A stretch of DNA of 64,000 nucleotides from Atopsyche davidsoni (lineage: Eukaryota; Arthropoda; Insecta; Trichoptera; Hydrobiosidae). The notes beneath the pieces are model-generated. The model saw only the letters and a list, made by a program, of their open reading frames with translations. It ran no database searches and was not told the DNA's origin. The number at the start of each line of letters is the position of its first letter. The first letter of the stretch is position 1. Location of the stretch: positions 3,100,001 to 3,164,000 of the forward strand of contig JAILWY010000012.1 of NCBI GenBank assembly GCA_022113835.1, in the 5' to 3' direction. Shown piece after piece: positions 10,035-19,712 of the stretch. Made by a program: the position numbers and the translations under genes.

Positions 10035-13000
10035 ACCAAATCCAGGATTAAAGTGCTTACAATGGAATTTGCAAAGGTGTAGAGCCGCACTCGACGAAGT
10101 CTGGACTAATCAACACAATTTCGATATTGCGTTGATTCAGGAACCATATGTAGGATCAACGGGCAAAATATCATCGCCATCTGGAATCATGGTTTTTCAA
10201 GCAGCTTCGCAACCTGAAGATATCTGCAAGGCAGCAATAGTAGTCTTTAGCAAGAACGCAGGCTCTCCTTTGATGATGAGTCAGTACTCAGGCCCTAATG
10301 ATGTGTACATTAAACTGGACACAGAACATGGACCCACATTAATTGGATCGGTGTACATCGAACCACAACGAGACGTCTCAGGATCACTAGAAAAATTAAA
10401 AAAAGCCTCATCAACCGCGAATCATTCCATAATTGTCGGAGGAGACTTTAATGCAAAATCAATATGGTGGGGTAGCAAAAAAACAGATCGAAGAGGAATG
10501 GAGATACAAGACTGCTTGGCAGAACTAAATCTCGAAATTCTGAACGTAGGCTCTGAACCCACTTTTGACACATATCGAGGACCTCTTCACTTACACAGTG
10601 TCATCGACATCACCTTATGTTCGAGCCACTTGCTAGACAAAGTTACAGACTGGAGAGTGGATAAAACACTTAGCGCAATGAGCGATCATAATCCTATTAT
10701 TTTCACTCTGAACAGCACTTCACCATCTGCCAAAGGAAATCCTACAACTCGCCTGTACACTACTAAAAAAGCAGATTGGAATCTATTCGAGAAAAAATGC
10801 AGGATTTCATTGGAAAACCTTAACATAACTCCTGAAGTATTCGCTCACGTCAGAAATAGCGAAGAACTAAACATACATGTATCTACAATTTCCAAAGCAA
10901 TTAAAACGGCGTGCAAATTGTGTTTAAAGAAAAAGACTGATCGGAAAGGAAGGAAACCCAATCCATGGTGGTCAAAAGAACTCAATAGTCTAAAACATGA
11001 AGTCGTAAGAGCCAAACACAGACTACAAAATTCAGGTCCCGCAAGAAGAGAATCAATAACATTGCCAGCATTCTTAAATACTAAAGAAACCTACAAAATT
11101 GCAATCCAGAAAGCCAAAATACAATCATGGAAAGACTACTGCTCGAACCAAAACAGAGAAACAGTGTGGTCGACGGTCTACAGAGTACTCACCTCTACAA
11201 ATAAAGCAAAGCCCCCTGCTACTTTAAGAAATGGGCCTTTAATATTTTCGAATGCGGAGGACTCTGCTGAAGCATTACAAGAATACTTTTTCCCGGACGA
11301 TTCAGAGTCAACAGACACTATAGATCAAAAAATTATCAGGAAAAATTCCAAGACCACACCCAATACACCCGACGACCCACCTTTTGTAATCTCTGAAATC
11401 ATCAGGGTACTAGAAAACATGGATCCATCAAAAGCGCCAGGAGACGACAATTTTACCTCGGATATATGTCACAATTTCGTGCTATCATTTCGAGATCTTT
11501 CTCTCGAAATGTTCAACGCGTGTCTTAGAATGAAATGTTTCCCGGACACATGGAAAAGAGCAACAGTGATAGTGATTCCCAAGCCAGGCAAGAACGATTA
11601 CACGGATATCAAATCCTATAGACCTATAGGACTTCTTTCCATATTTGGCAAGACACTGGAAAAGCTGATGGTTGAAAGAATTTCCTGGCATCTACACATC
11701 TCCAAAAAACTAAATAATAATCAATTCGGATTTACGCCTCAAAGATCAACAGAAGATGCACTTAACACAGCGATAGACAAAATTAAAAATAACAGGGAAA
11801 ATAAATTATTAAATATTGCTGTTTCTTTAGACATCAAAGGAGCTTTTGACAATGCATGGTGGCCATTCTTGCTACACCAACTGGCAGCAAAGCAATGTCC
11901 GTGCAACTTATTTGAACTCGTCAGAAGCTATCTCTCCAATAGAACTGTGCAAATCAGCCATGCCGGAATTACACGCTGCAAGATGACTACTAAAGGGTGC
12001 ATCCAAGGTTCTACATGTGGTCCAACTTTCTGGAATATAATACTGGACGACCTGCTCAGTATAGATTTCAGAGAACACTGCCACGTACAGGCCTTTGCTG
12101 ATGATGTTCTCCTAATAGTATCGGCCAATACTATTGAAGATGCCGAGTCGCTGACATCGTCTGCTCTCCAGCGCATAGTTAACTGGGGTAAAAAAGTGAA
12201 ATTAGAGTTCTCAGAGCATAAAACGAACGCGATGCTGATAACCCGCCGGAGAGAACGTACCCCGAAAATCACGATGAATGGCAAAATTCTCACCCTAGTC
12301 GATCATTTCAAAATCCTAGGACTGACAATAGATAAAAATTTAAACTGGTCTCGCCATATCGACAACGTGTGTAAGAAAGCCGCTGCGATAACCCAAATGA
12401 TTGTAAGAGCAACGAAACCCACATGGGGATGCTCTCCTGACGTGATGAAAGCACTCTACATTGGAGCTGTCGAGCCTTTAATCACATACGCGGCAAGCGT
12501 ATGGGCTGAGGCAACCAAAAAGAAAACAAATAAGAAGAAACTAGACACTTTTCAGAGACAATTTGCACTCAGAATATGCAGAGCATACAGAACTGTATCA
12601 CTTGTATCAGCCCAGGCCATTTCTGGCCTCATTCCACTGGACCTGATGATACAAGAGAGGCAAGCAATATACAATGTCAAGAAACGAGGCATCACCGATT
12701 TTCTTCCTAGTGACAGGAAATATCAAGGAGTAGTTGACATTTTTTCATTGCCTCATCCGAGTCAGAGACATCAAAGTGACCCCCGATATTTTGACCAAGA
12801 TATCCCTACGCCAAAAGACAATGAGCTCACTATATACACGGACGGTAGCTTACTCGAGGGAAAGGTTGGAGCGGCTTTTGTTCCATATGAAAACGGCCAA
12901 GAACTTCCTGCTAGAACATTGAAACTTGCTGACTACTGCTCCGTATTTCAGAGTGAGCTCGTTGCTATTAACGAGGCTCTTCGCTGGATATTACTAAAAC

Positions 13001-13701
13001 CATCTGGTAGGTGGCAGTCAGTGAAAATACTCACTGATTGTCGCTCGGGGGTAGACAGTATATCCAAACAATCAACCAACCCTCTAATTGTAAACATCCA
13101 GAAAAAGCTAAGAGAAATCCAAGCAAGTGATGTTAACATCGAGATAGGCTGGGTGAGAGCTCACGTAGGTCTTGTTGGCAACGAGAGAGCTGACGAAAAG
13201 GCTAAAGAAGCCACCAAAAAGAAAATGACTTATGTATTTTCCGACTTTCCTCTGAGTTTCGCAAAAAATCTCCAGAGGAAAACTACAATGGACACATGGA
13301 ACGAAAGGTACACAAGCTCTCCGCAAGGAAACGTAACAAAGATGTTCTTTGCTTCTGTAACGGACGCCGCTGTATACAGGAATACCTGCGGAATTAGCTT
13401 TGAATCAACCCAGCTCTTAACGGGTCATGGAGCGATGAGAAGTTATCTCCGCAGGTTCCACTTGACGAGCGACGACACATGCCCTTGTGATGATTTGACA
13501 CCACAAACAGTGATCCACCTTGTGGGTTCATGCCCCATATTTGGTCTTCAGAGACACCAACTGGAGAGCCAATGCCGACAGGAAGGTCTGTGCCTGGATG
13601 ACCTGAAGTCAGTGGCGAGGCACCCACAGTTGATGAAGTCACTGGATGGCTTCTTGAAGCATGTTATCGGAACCATAAAAAAGATAAACCAGGGGGTGTA
13701 G
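10024..13701 (+). CDS. LINE ORF2: endonuclease, reverse transcriptase, RNase H
   Basis: The 1225-residue polyprotein carries out target-primed reverse transcription. The N-terminal apurinic-type endonuclease (about 1-230) shows QWN with N15, QEPY with E40, GDFNA with D141 and N143, and SDH at 220-222. The reverse transcriptase (about 440-790) shows SYRPIGLLS, NQFGFTPQRST, SLDIKGAFD with D603, the Q-G motif near 661-666 and FADD at 691-694. The RNase H (about 930-1065) shows D940 (TDGS), E978 (SELVA), D1005 (LTDCRS) and D1057 (GNERAD), a complete D-E-D-D set. A C-terminal CCHC-type motif uses C1153, C1155, H1165 and C1170. The length is normal for a LINE with RNase H. No stop or frameshift is present, so the element may be autonomous. 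It is probably translated by reinitiation after ORF1, since the ATG lies inside the ORF1 end. The clade (I, LOA or R1-like) needs a phylogeny. Confidence 0.95.
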   Translation: MAAKPNPGLKCLQWNLQRCRAALDEVWTNQHNFDIALIQEPYVGSTGKISSPSGIMVFQAASQPEDICKAAIVVFSKNAGSPLMMSQYSGPNDVYIKLDTEHGPTLIGSVYIEPQRDVSGSLEKLKKASSTANHSIIVGGDFNAKSIWWGSKKTDRRGMEIQDCLAELNLEILNVGSEPTFDTYRGPLHLHSVIDITLCSSHLLDKVTDWRVDKTLSAMSDHNPIIFTLNSTSPSAKGNPTTRLYTTKKADWNLFEKKCRISLENLNITPEVFAHVRNSEELNIHVSTISKAIKTACKLCLKKKTDRKGRKPNPWWSKELNSLKHEVVRAKHRLQNSGPARRESITLPAFLNTKETYKIAIQKAKIQSWKDYCSNQNRETVWSTVYRVLTSTNKAKPPATLRNGPLIFSNAEDSAEALQEYFFPDDSESTDTIDQKIIRKNSKTTPNTPDDPPFVISEIIRVLENMDPSKAPGDDNFTSDICHNFVLSFRDLSLEMFNACLRMKCFPDTWKRATVIVIPKPGKNDYTDIKSYRPIGLLSIFGKTLEKLMVERISWHLHISKKLNNNQFGFTPQRSTEDALNTAIDKIKNNRENKLLNIAVSLDIKGAFDNAWWPFLLHQLAAKQCPCNLFELVRSYLSNRTVQISHAGITRCKMTTKGCIQGSTCGPTFWNIILDDLLSIDFREHCHVQAFADDVLLIVSANTIEDAESLTSSALQRIVNWGKKVKLEFSEHKTNAMLITRRRERTPKITMNGKILTLVDHFKILGLTIDKNLNWSRHIDNVCKKAAAITQMIVRATKPTWGCSPDVMKALYIGAVEPLITYAASVWAEATKKKTNKKKLDTFQRQFALRICRAYRTVSLVSAQAISGLIPLDLMIQERQAIYNVKKRGITDFLPSDRKYQGVVDIFSLPHPSQRHQSDPRYFDQDIPTPKDNELTIYTDGSLLEGKVGAAFVPYENGQELPARTLKLADYCSVFQSELVAINEALRWILLKPSGRWQSVKILTDCRSGVDSISKQSTNPLIVNIQKKLREIQASDVNIEIGWVRAHVGLVGNERADEKAKEATKKKMTYVFSDFPLSFAKNLQRKTTMDTWNERYTSSPQGNVTKMFFASVTDAAVYRNTCGISFESTQLLTGHGAMRSYLRRFHLTSDDTCPCDDLTPQTVIHLVGSCPIFGLQRHQLESQCRQEGLCLDDLKSVARHPQLMKSLDGFLKHVIGTIKKINQGV

Positions 13702-13772
13702 CATCAGTCACTCCCATATATAGCACAATTTCGATTGACTAGTTTGGAAAGTTTCCCCAAATTGTGACGAAA

Positions 13773-13797
13773 TACCTTGTATATAACAAGCAAGGTA
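13773..13797 (+). other. Hairpin in LINE 3' UTR
   Basis: TACCTTG at 13773-13779 pairs perfectly with CAAGGTA at 13791-13797, leaving an 11-nt loop (tatataacaag). It sits about 15 nt before the poly(A) tail. Some LINE reverse transcriptases recognise a 3' stem-loop in their own RNA; such a role here is inferred from position. Confidence 0.45.
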
Positions 13798-13810
13798 CCA
13801 AACATCTATA

Positions 13811-13811
<1 letters not shown>

Positions 13812-13838
<27 letters not shown>
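13812..13838 (+). other. Poly(A) tail of the LINE
   Basis: An uninterrupted run of 27 adenines sits between the 3' UTR and the right target-site duplication. An uneroded homopolymer suggests a recent insertion or active slippage. Confidence 0.9.
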
Positions 13839-13841
<3 letters not shown>

Positions 13842-13849
13842 TCACTGTA
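13839..13849. repeat. Target-site duplication, right copy
   Basis: This is an exact copy of the 11 bp at 7108-7118 and starts directly after the poly(A) tail. It belongs to the RTE-like relic that was cut by the insertion. Confidence 0.85.
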
Positions 13850-13895
13850 ATTTCCTGGTCAGAATCTCAGTTCTCATTCAATACCTAAATCTTTT
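13839..13895 (-). mobile_element. RTE-like LINE relic, upstream part beyond the insertion
   Basis: Read on the minus strand, this gives a decayed KDLGIE with a stop, then DSDQEITV in a shifted frame. The latter leads directly into the RIETAR sequence on the other side of the LINE (7118 downward). In intact insect RTE-like proteins an LG-(I/V) strand is followed by an acidic DxDxEI stretch and then a RI-x-x-AR helix, so the order is as expected. This ties the two halves together. Further upstream the similarity fades by about 13895. Confidence 0.65.
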
Positions 13896-16800
13896 AACAA
13901 TTAACGTGTTTAAACAACAAATATGAATATAAAACTAATTGGCTAGAATATTACCTTAAAATTAGACTTTCACCTTCAAAAGTTTTTTCCAGAAAAAAAA
14001 ACTGGCTTAAGTATGTTATCAAATAAACATAAATGCGAAAGTACTTACAAACATTTTTTTTCGTAATCTCTTAGTCAATACGCTCTTTGTATTTGCTGTT
14101 TAAATACGGTGTACTAAAATTAAGCCGGTCTGTAGTGATTAGTATAAATTTAATTGAATATGGATACTTGAATGAAAAATAAAAGGATTGGCACGAAACT
14201 CGGTATTTTTGCATGAGTGGTGTATTACGCGAAATTGCCTTACCCTTCTCTACTTCCAGGAATAAATTAGATTTTACTGTTTTGTTAAAGAGCTCGGAGG
14301 AGTTTATTTTTAAATTCGATTCGGATATATTTGCGAATTCATTAAAAACGGATCGAAAAAAGCTTAATATCGTTGCTGGCAGGAGGACAGGGTTCTAATT
14401 GAATAATTCATTCGATTTCCGGACGCTCTTCGGCTAATGTCCTACAGGAGTACCTGTGAGGCAGATTTTAAATCAATATCGAAATGAAAAAAAAACACCC
14501 CCGCATATTATGAAGGTTCAACGCGCTATCTGATTACTACAGTAGCCTATTTAAAACTCACTTTACTGGTCATGAAACTTTTAGAATTAATATTAAAACA
14601 ACAGCTTTTCAAGGGCACATTAAATCGTCTTGAGGGTAGGAATAATTTAGACATAAAGTGACGTGAATTCACGCACAAATGTATCTTTATATCATGCGTA
14701 TGGGTTGGGGTGTCGTAAATTATTTGGCTCATATAAGTAAGACAGGACAAGGTACTTCGTCTCTAAAGGTATAATTTATTTTTTCTGCAGGTTTTTATAC
14801 CTTGCGACCCTAGAACGCCCGTACTAAACAAACAAATACGAGTATGTTTACCTTTAATCATTTCCGATTTCGTAAGCTCCTTTTCATTTCCAAGGATAGT
14901 TCTAGAAAATACCGGCTGAAATATTAGTTTCCATAGAAATTAAAAGGAAGCAAAAGTACAGAGCAGTTTTCTGCCAGATGAAAAGCTTTTAAGAATTATC
15001 GATTTCCGCAGATAATAATTCATTTACGTTGTTGCCTCGGCTAGCAGGATTTTATATAATAAATATGTACATGTACTATGCAACAAGTTGTTGAGTTGCT
15101 ATATATTAGATTAGATTTAAACGAAACATTACGAGATTTTTTGATTCCAATTCTTACGGAATTCTGTTGAAAATGTTACGATGAAATTGCTGAAATATTA
15201 TGCGGCTTAAGGAAAATTCCGACAAAAGGTGGATGTTTGGTTAATTCTTTAGATAAACAGAATTTCAGGTGAGGCTCCCTTCATAATATACTCGCAGTAG
15301 TTTGTAAATTCATGGTCCGTAGCCTCCGGGTCTCTTGTATCCCATGTGGTAGAATCAACCGCACGGAATCACCTGCTCCGTCATGAAATATACACCGCAC
15401 AGATCACGAGGCTCGGGAATCGCCTTGCCACTCGAATATCTTTGTTTGGCATCACGTAATTTATTAATCCGTTGAATGCGTAGCGTTCTTACATAATATA
15501 AATAATTTAATTTCCAAAATAAAGCGGATTCGTGTTTTTGTACAAACCCCATGTCAAATATCCAACTTAACTCCAAGTGAAAAATGTACTGAATACACAA
15601 AGTACTTATGCGAAAAATGTAAGTGAAAATGCAGCTGTATTTAATTTGATTGGTATTAGCTTTGTTACATGCAAGGAATTTTCAGTATTAATTGGGAATC
15701 AGAAAGAGTTTTTACTATCAAAGGGTTTTCTCTCTCTAAAGCAGATTCGGACCTCGGGAGATACAAAACATGACCAAAAAGCAACTGTGCTATTTATTTG
15801 AGCAGAAATTTTACAAAGATACTGAAATATTGTTTTGTTCCTTGACTACGTATTTCATACGTGACATAAAACTTTTATATAACACCAATTAATAGGTGCA
15901 ATTTTAATACTGACTTATAAAATAAGTTGATTGATACAAATAAAAGATTAACTACATAATTATTTTAAAATACTTAAAAAAATTGTATTGTGTAAATCGA
16001 AAAATAAGAACCTACAACTATAAGCATACACAATGCTACATATATTTAAAATTAATATACAAAGGTGATGTATTTCAGATCTCAGATTTATATCTTTTCA
16101 TTAATAAATTAAAATACATAATTTTTTGTATATGTTCGTAGTTATTATTTGTCCCAAAACTCAAGAAAATATATAAAACCTGTTTTATAATCAACAATAC
16201 ATTTAATTTATATTAAACATTGTTTATTCAAAAGTAATTAAAAATAAATATGCGGTAATCATAATTTACTTAAGAATATATACAAAGGGACATAATTATT
16301 GATGAAGTGATAGAATACGACCGAATTAAAAAGTTAGTGAGGATTCTTCAGTTTAAAATTTAACTGAAAGCGACGCCTGAAAATGTAATTTGTTCAGTAT
16401 TATAAATACGACTACCATCGCTATATTATAAAGGTAAAATTACTTCTTATTCATATTGAAACATTATTAAAAACCATTTTAAATGTGAAATTGCGGCACT
16501 AGACGACATTGGATAAAATATATTACAGTTTTTTAATAGAAGTACCTAATCCATTACACGTTTAGGTAAAAATGTCAACCTTAGTCACCAAGAATATCAG
16601 AAGCCTATTTGTGGCCTCCCTTTGGGTTCTTTATCTTTTAAGTTTACGCAACCTTTAATTTTTGGTCGCCAAGAATTTTAAACTCCTTTTCTACATAAAT
16701 AAATGCTTGAGTAATTTTCTTGTATCCCAAGGACTGAAATGGATTAGAGGATATTATAAATGGAATCCGTTAATTCCGACAGAGATCGATAAGCGAGACG

Positions 16801-17708
16801 GAGTTTTGTTTTTATAGCATATTGTGCTCTGATAAAATAAACATTTTTTTGAGTGATCTTTTTTTTTTGATATTGAACCAATCTGACTCTTTTTTTTTTA
16901 CCGTCGTTAAAATTTTGGTTCATTTGGTGTAAGCAGTGGAATTTAATTTTTAATATCTCGAATTTGGATTCCAAATCCCAAAGTCTAAGAGGAGTTGGTT
17001 GAAATCTTAACTCTGCCTTAAAAAAAGGATTTATCCTGTTGTTTGTGAATTTATATAGTAATATAAAATTTTTGTTTTCTTTTCGATAGTAATTTATTTT
17101 GTTATTTGTCAATAAAATACTGTATAGATGCAGATACATATCAATGCGTAAAAACCAACAACCAAGACAATTCTAAAAATATCTGCGTTGCCGAAAAGGG
17201 TTGTTTTTTTCATGTAATAGATTTAAGCGGTTGGCGTGTTCCTCTACAATTGCTAGATTCTGCTTTATTTTCATTTAGCTTACTGAAAATAGTATGATAC
17301 AATTTGATTAAAATTAAATATAAAAGAAGAGATTTAAGATACACCAATAAATAAACATAAAAAAATATTGCCTAGTTAATTAAATTCTGTGAGTTCAGCC
17401 GCAATAAAGTCTATGTCTTTTTAAACTGAAAAAAAAGCTGAAAACTTTAATTCGTGGCTTGCGGTAAGTCTAAGATCTGAGAAAGCATTTTAATTCACTA
17501 AATGTATATAAAGCTACTAAATTTAAAAAATTTTAAAAACGAAAATCCATAAAATATATCTTCCCTAGTGTATTGTATATCATTTTACCGTAAATTTATA
17601 CAATGAATAAAACGTAAACTTTTTTGTATGGTCATATTTCTTTGAGTTTATTTGAGAGTAAGCAATGCTTTATTTCTTGTATGAATCGTACGCCACTGCC
17701 TTAAATTT
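13896..17708. other. AT-rich non-coding DNA
   Basis: No gene was recognised. The longest frame is on the minus strand, 17139 to 16744 (131 codons from ATG). It is lysine/arginine-rich and resembles no family I know, and its length is only marginally unlikely by chance. A slightly less AT-rich patch lies at 15270-15440. Homopolymer runs of A or T are frequent. Confidence 0.4.
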
Positions 17709-18015
17709 TAAAGAAAGTGCTTGGTGGAATTCCATTATAATATTTTTTGGTTAAAAAACATTGTTAGTGTCATTCAGAATATCTGCCTGAAAATTAAAAA
17801 AAAAAAAAAAAAACAATTACAGTAGCATGCATAATTGTGATACAAATAAAACTAATACTTGTGTGATTTTTCTTTTTTTTATATTGGTGACCAATTTCGC
17901 TGACCTTTTACGTCGGAATTATCAAACTGAGTCTATCTCTAAGCTTACTTCTAGTAAAAAATTACTCAAGTATTAAAATGAAATTCCACCAAGTACTCTT
18001 TGTCAAAAATTTTGA
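17709..18015 (-). mobile_element. MITE family copy B, complete ends with internal insertion
   Basis: The left terminal repeat (gtgcttggtggaattccatt) and the right terminal repeat (aattccaccaagtactcttt, then gtcaaaaat) are inverted copies of each other and match the copies at 19.5 and 51.0 kb. The internal block tgatttttc, ttggtgacc, tttcgctgacc is in the reverse orientation relative to those copies. It is about 85 bp longer than the 51.0-kb copy. The extra part includes an A run of about 19 nt at 17796-17814, which suggests a small secondary insertion or slippage. Strand is relative to the 51.0-kb copy. Confidence 0.65.
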
Positions 18016-18182
18016 ATATTTACAAGTAAAACTGGGGGTTAAAATGATAGTCTATTTATATTTTTGGTGTAAAAAAAGAAAAAAAAATTGTTTTCTAGGA
18101 AAATTCTGTGAAACAAAATGATTTTTATTTATAATAATAGAGGTAACTTTGTATTCTTTCTTCACTTTTATCATATTTTGAG

Positions 18183-18576
18183 TGAGTGAGCAAACTCGGC
18201 ACCCATTCCGCCGACAGCTTTATTTCATCATTATCATTCTACGCTGTTTTTTGAGATGCCTACTGTTTCAGCTATCTCGCGCACCTTCAATCGCACGTTA
18301 TCCTCCGTGGTAGCCATTTTTGGGGCACCTGGGCGTGGCTCATCAAAAACCTACGTGCGACCACGTTGAAACTCGTTATACCAATTTTTGACGGTCGCCA
18401 TCGAAGAAGAAGAGTCACAGTACACAGCATCCAAGCGCTTTTTGATTTCGCCGCGTGATTTCCCTTCCAAAAACAAGAATCGAATCACCGACCGATTTTT
18501 CTAAAATACGAGTCCGATTCAGCTGAAATTTTGATCCATCGGGCGGTTGGGCTAAGTACTTATCGGACCGCCCTCG
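18183..18576 (-). pseudogene. mariner-family transposase relic, 5' third
   Basis: On the minus strand the segment starts with a terminal repeat (agggcggtccgataagtact) at 18576 and then a short leader. Next comes a decayed reading frame with the N-terminal helix-turn-helix of a mariner transposase: SVIRFLFLEGKSRGEIKKRL, TVKNWYNEFQRGRT, then EPRPGAP and RLKVREIAETVGISKNSV. After a short gap KLSAEWVPSLLT is still legible. The start codon is lost and there are stops after GRT and after NSV. The catalytic DD(D/E) region and the 3' half are absent. The family is cut-and-paste DNA transposons inserting at TA; this copy is dead. Confidence 0.8.
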
Positions 18577-18590
18577 TAAAAAAAAAATGT

Positions 18591-18627
18591 ATCTTCACCA
18601 ATCAAATGCCTTGTCCCTCAACAAGAT
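18591..18627. repeat. 37-bp exact repeat, copy 1
   Basis: This 37-bp stretch (starting atcttcaccaatcaaatgcc) occurs again without a mismatch at 30015-30051. It begins about 15 bp past the end of the mariner relic, while copy 2 begins about 7 bp past a foldback element. It includes CTTGT and ACAAG, which can pair around a short loop. It may be the terminal part of an unrecognised repeat. Confidence 0.7.
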
Positions 18628-18799
18628 TAAAATGCATTCTCCTGAAAATTGTTCGTACGGGTATCGGCACGTGCTTGACGCATGCAAATGCAGAACGGTC
18701 TGTTGCCTTGCATTTATCCACGACCGCAGCAACAGCCCACACGGAGAGCTGAAAAATCTCTTCAAATACTATTTTCCTAGTGATAAAAAAAAAAAAAAA

Positions 18800-19075
18800 A
18801 ACCTCGTTTCAGGGGATGCGCTCGCCTTGCGGGCCGCGGAGTGGCACATGTGCGGGGCGCAAGGGCGGGGGTCGGTCCGGCATTTGTATTCCCGTCACGC
18901 TTTATTTGCCCCGCCGGGAATAGAAATGAAAACATCCATTGCGCCACTGCCGATGTATTCATACGCCGGAGTGTTACTTATTTGTTAATACTCCGGCGGA
19001 TAGAGCCGGCGGTGCATCGCCAAACACGCGAATAATTTGACCGGCCCACATAGCGCTGCCTCCCCTCGGGAAATG
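18800..19075. other. GC-richer island
   Basis: A balanced to GC-rich block holds gggccgcggagtggcacatg, gcaagggcgggggtcggtcc and two ctccggcg words around 18966-19000. Short frames on both strands carry no recognisable domain. It may be conserved non-coding DNA. Confidence 0.3.
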
Positions 19076-19235
19076 CAAAAATGATACAGAGTCATTTGTT
19101 ATATCTTTGCTTATTCAGAGCTCGGGCTGTGTCTGCATGCGGCGCCCGCATGAAATATTAAGATATTCCACACCATTTCATAGAAATAATGTGCATTCTA
19201 ATGTCTAGTGTAACGTAGATGTAACGATAATATGA

Positions 19236-19504
19236 ATTTATTTATGTCTATTTTTTTGGATTGAACGTCAATCAAATGCGTATTTATTACCCATTACGGG
19301 TTTTATTATATTACTACAAATATGATTAGGCACATTAGTTCACACATAAAAGATGGTTAAATATGTGGTTCGTTAGTACAATGGTCAATACACCGGCCAT
19401 CTAAGCCTGGGGATGTGGGTTCAAATCCCACACAAATCACGATGATATTTTTCTGAGAATTTCTTTAATCATCTATGTGTGAACTAATGTGCCTAATCAT
19501 ATTA
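19236..19504 (+). mobile_element. tRNA-headed foldback element, copy 1
   Basis: The order is a lead block aacgtcaatcaaatgcgtat (also found at 28.6 kb), a left arm atgattaggcacattagttc (19322-19358), a tRNA-like unit (19365-19440), a tail gatatttttctgagaatttc and a right arm that is the inverted copy of the left (19467-19503). The same order of blocks occurs at 28.6-29.0 kb. It combines the pol III head of a SINE with the long inverted ends of a foldback element. The left boundary is approximate. Confidence 0.7.
19365..19440 (+). tRNA. tRNA-like unit inside repeat (not a functional tRNA)
   Basis: The 76-nt unit has a perfect T-arm (gtggg, loop ttcaaat, cccac) with a perfect box B (ggttcaaatcc), and acceptor ends gtggttc and aaatcac that pair at six of seven positions using one G-T. 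The anticodon stem needs a bulge. It is a repeated sequence, so I read it as a SINE head derived from a tRNA. Confidence 0.55.
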
Positions 19505-19505
19505 G

Positions 19506-19517
19506 TACATAATAATA
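19506..19517. repeat. 12-bp direct repeat flanking MITE copy C, left
   Basis: tacataataata here is repeated exactly at 19701-19712, on the far side of the MITE. It could be a target-site duplication, but low sequence complexity makes chance plausible. Confidence 0.4.
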
Positions 19518-19700
19518 AGAAATTCAATATTTTTGACAGAGAGTACTTGGTGGAATTCCATTTTAATATTTTTGAATAAAATACTTGGATAATTGGCATT
19601 ATCAAACAGAGTGATAATGCCAACGTGAAAGGTTGGCGAAACCGGTCACTAATAAAAACGAAAATGTGGAAAATCACTCAAGTATTTTATTCAAAAATAT
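19518..19700 (+). mobile_element. MITE family copy C
   Basis: The left end agaaattcaatatttttgac, then the terminal repeat tacttggtggaattcc, are followed by the internal hairpin ccaacgtgaaaggttgg and gcgaaaccggtcact, and then tggaaaatcactcaagtatt. The sub-terminal segment aatatttttgaataaaatac (from about 19566) is inverted at the right end (to 19700). The outer right terminal repeat is missing, yet 12-bp direct repeats bracket the element. It may be a shortened derivative that moved in this form, or the direct repeat may be chance. Confidence 0.65.
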
Positions 19701-19712
19701 TACATAATAATA

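Larger units (their letters stand above)
7119..13838 (+). mobile_element. Full-length, apparently intact non-LTR retrotransposon (LINE)
   Basis: The element has a long 5' leader (7119-8597), ORF1 gag-like (8598-10034), ORF2 with endonuclease, RT, RNase H and CCHC (10024-13701), a 3' UTR of about 110 bp (13702-13811) and a poly(A) tail (13812-13838). It is bounded by an 11-bp direct repeat and splits an RTE-like relic whose frame resumes on the far side. The presence of an RNase H between RT and the C-terminal CCHC, together with the triple zinc-knuckle gag, fits the I/LOA/R1 group of LINEs. I cannot place it in a single clade by eye. The uninterrupted ORFs, pure poly(A) and perfect duplication suggest a young insertion. 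The 5' leader is unusually long and holds a microsatellite, so part of it might be an older or captured sequence. Confidence 0.9.

Noticed and set aside
8564..13642. Many minus-strand and alternate-frame open frames over the LINE (for example 9353-9745, 11928-12293, 13394-13642)
   Set aside because: They are shadows of ORF1 and ORF2, which have clear family motifs on the + strand.
18531..18988. Two + strand frames next to the mariner relic
   Set aside because: One is antisense to the transposase relic and both cross an A run and a stop-poor island; no domain.
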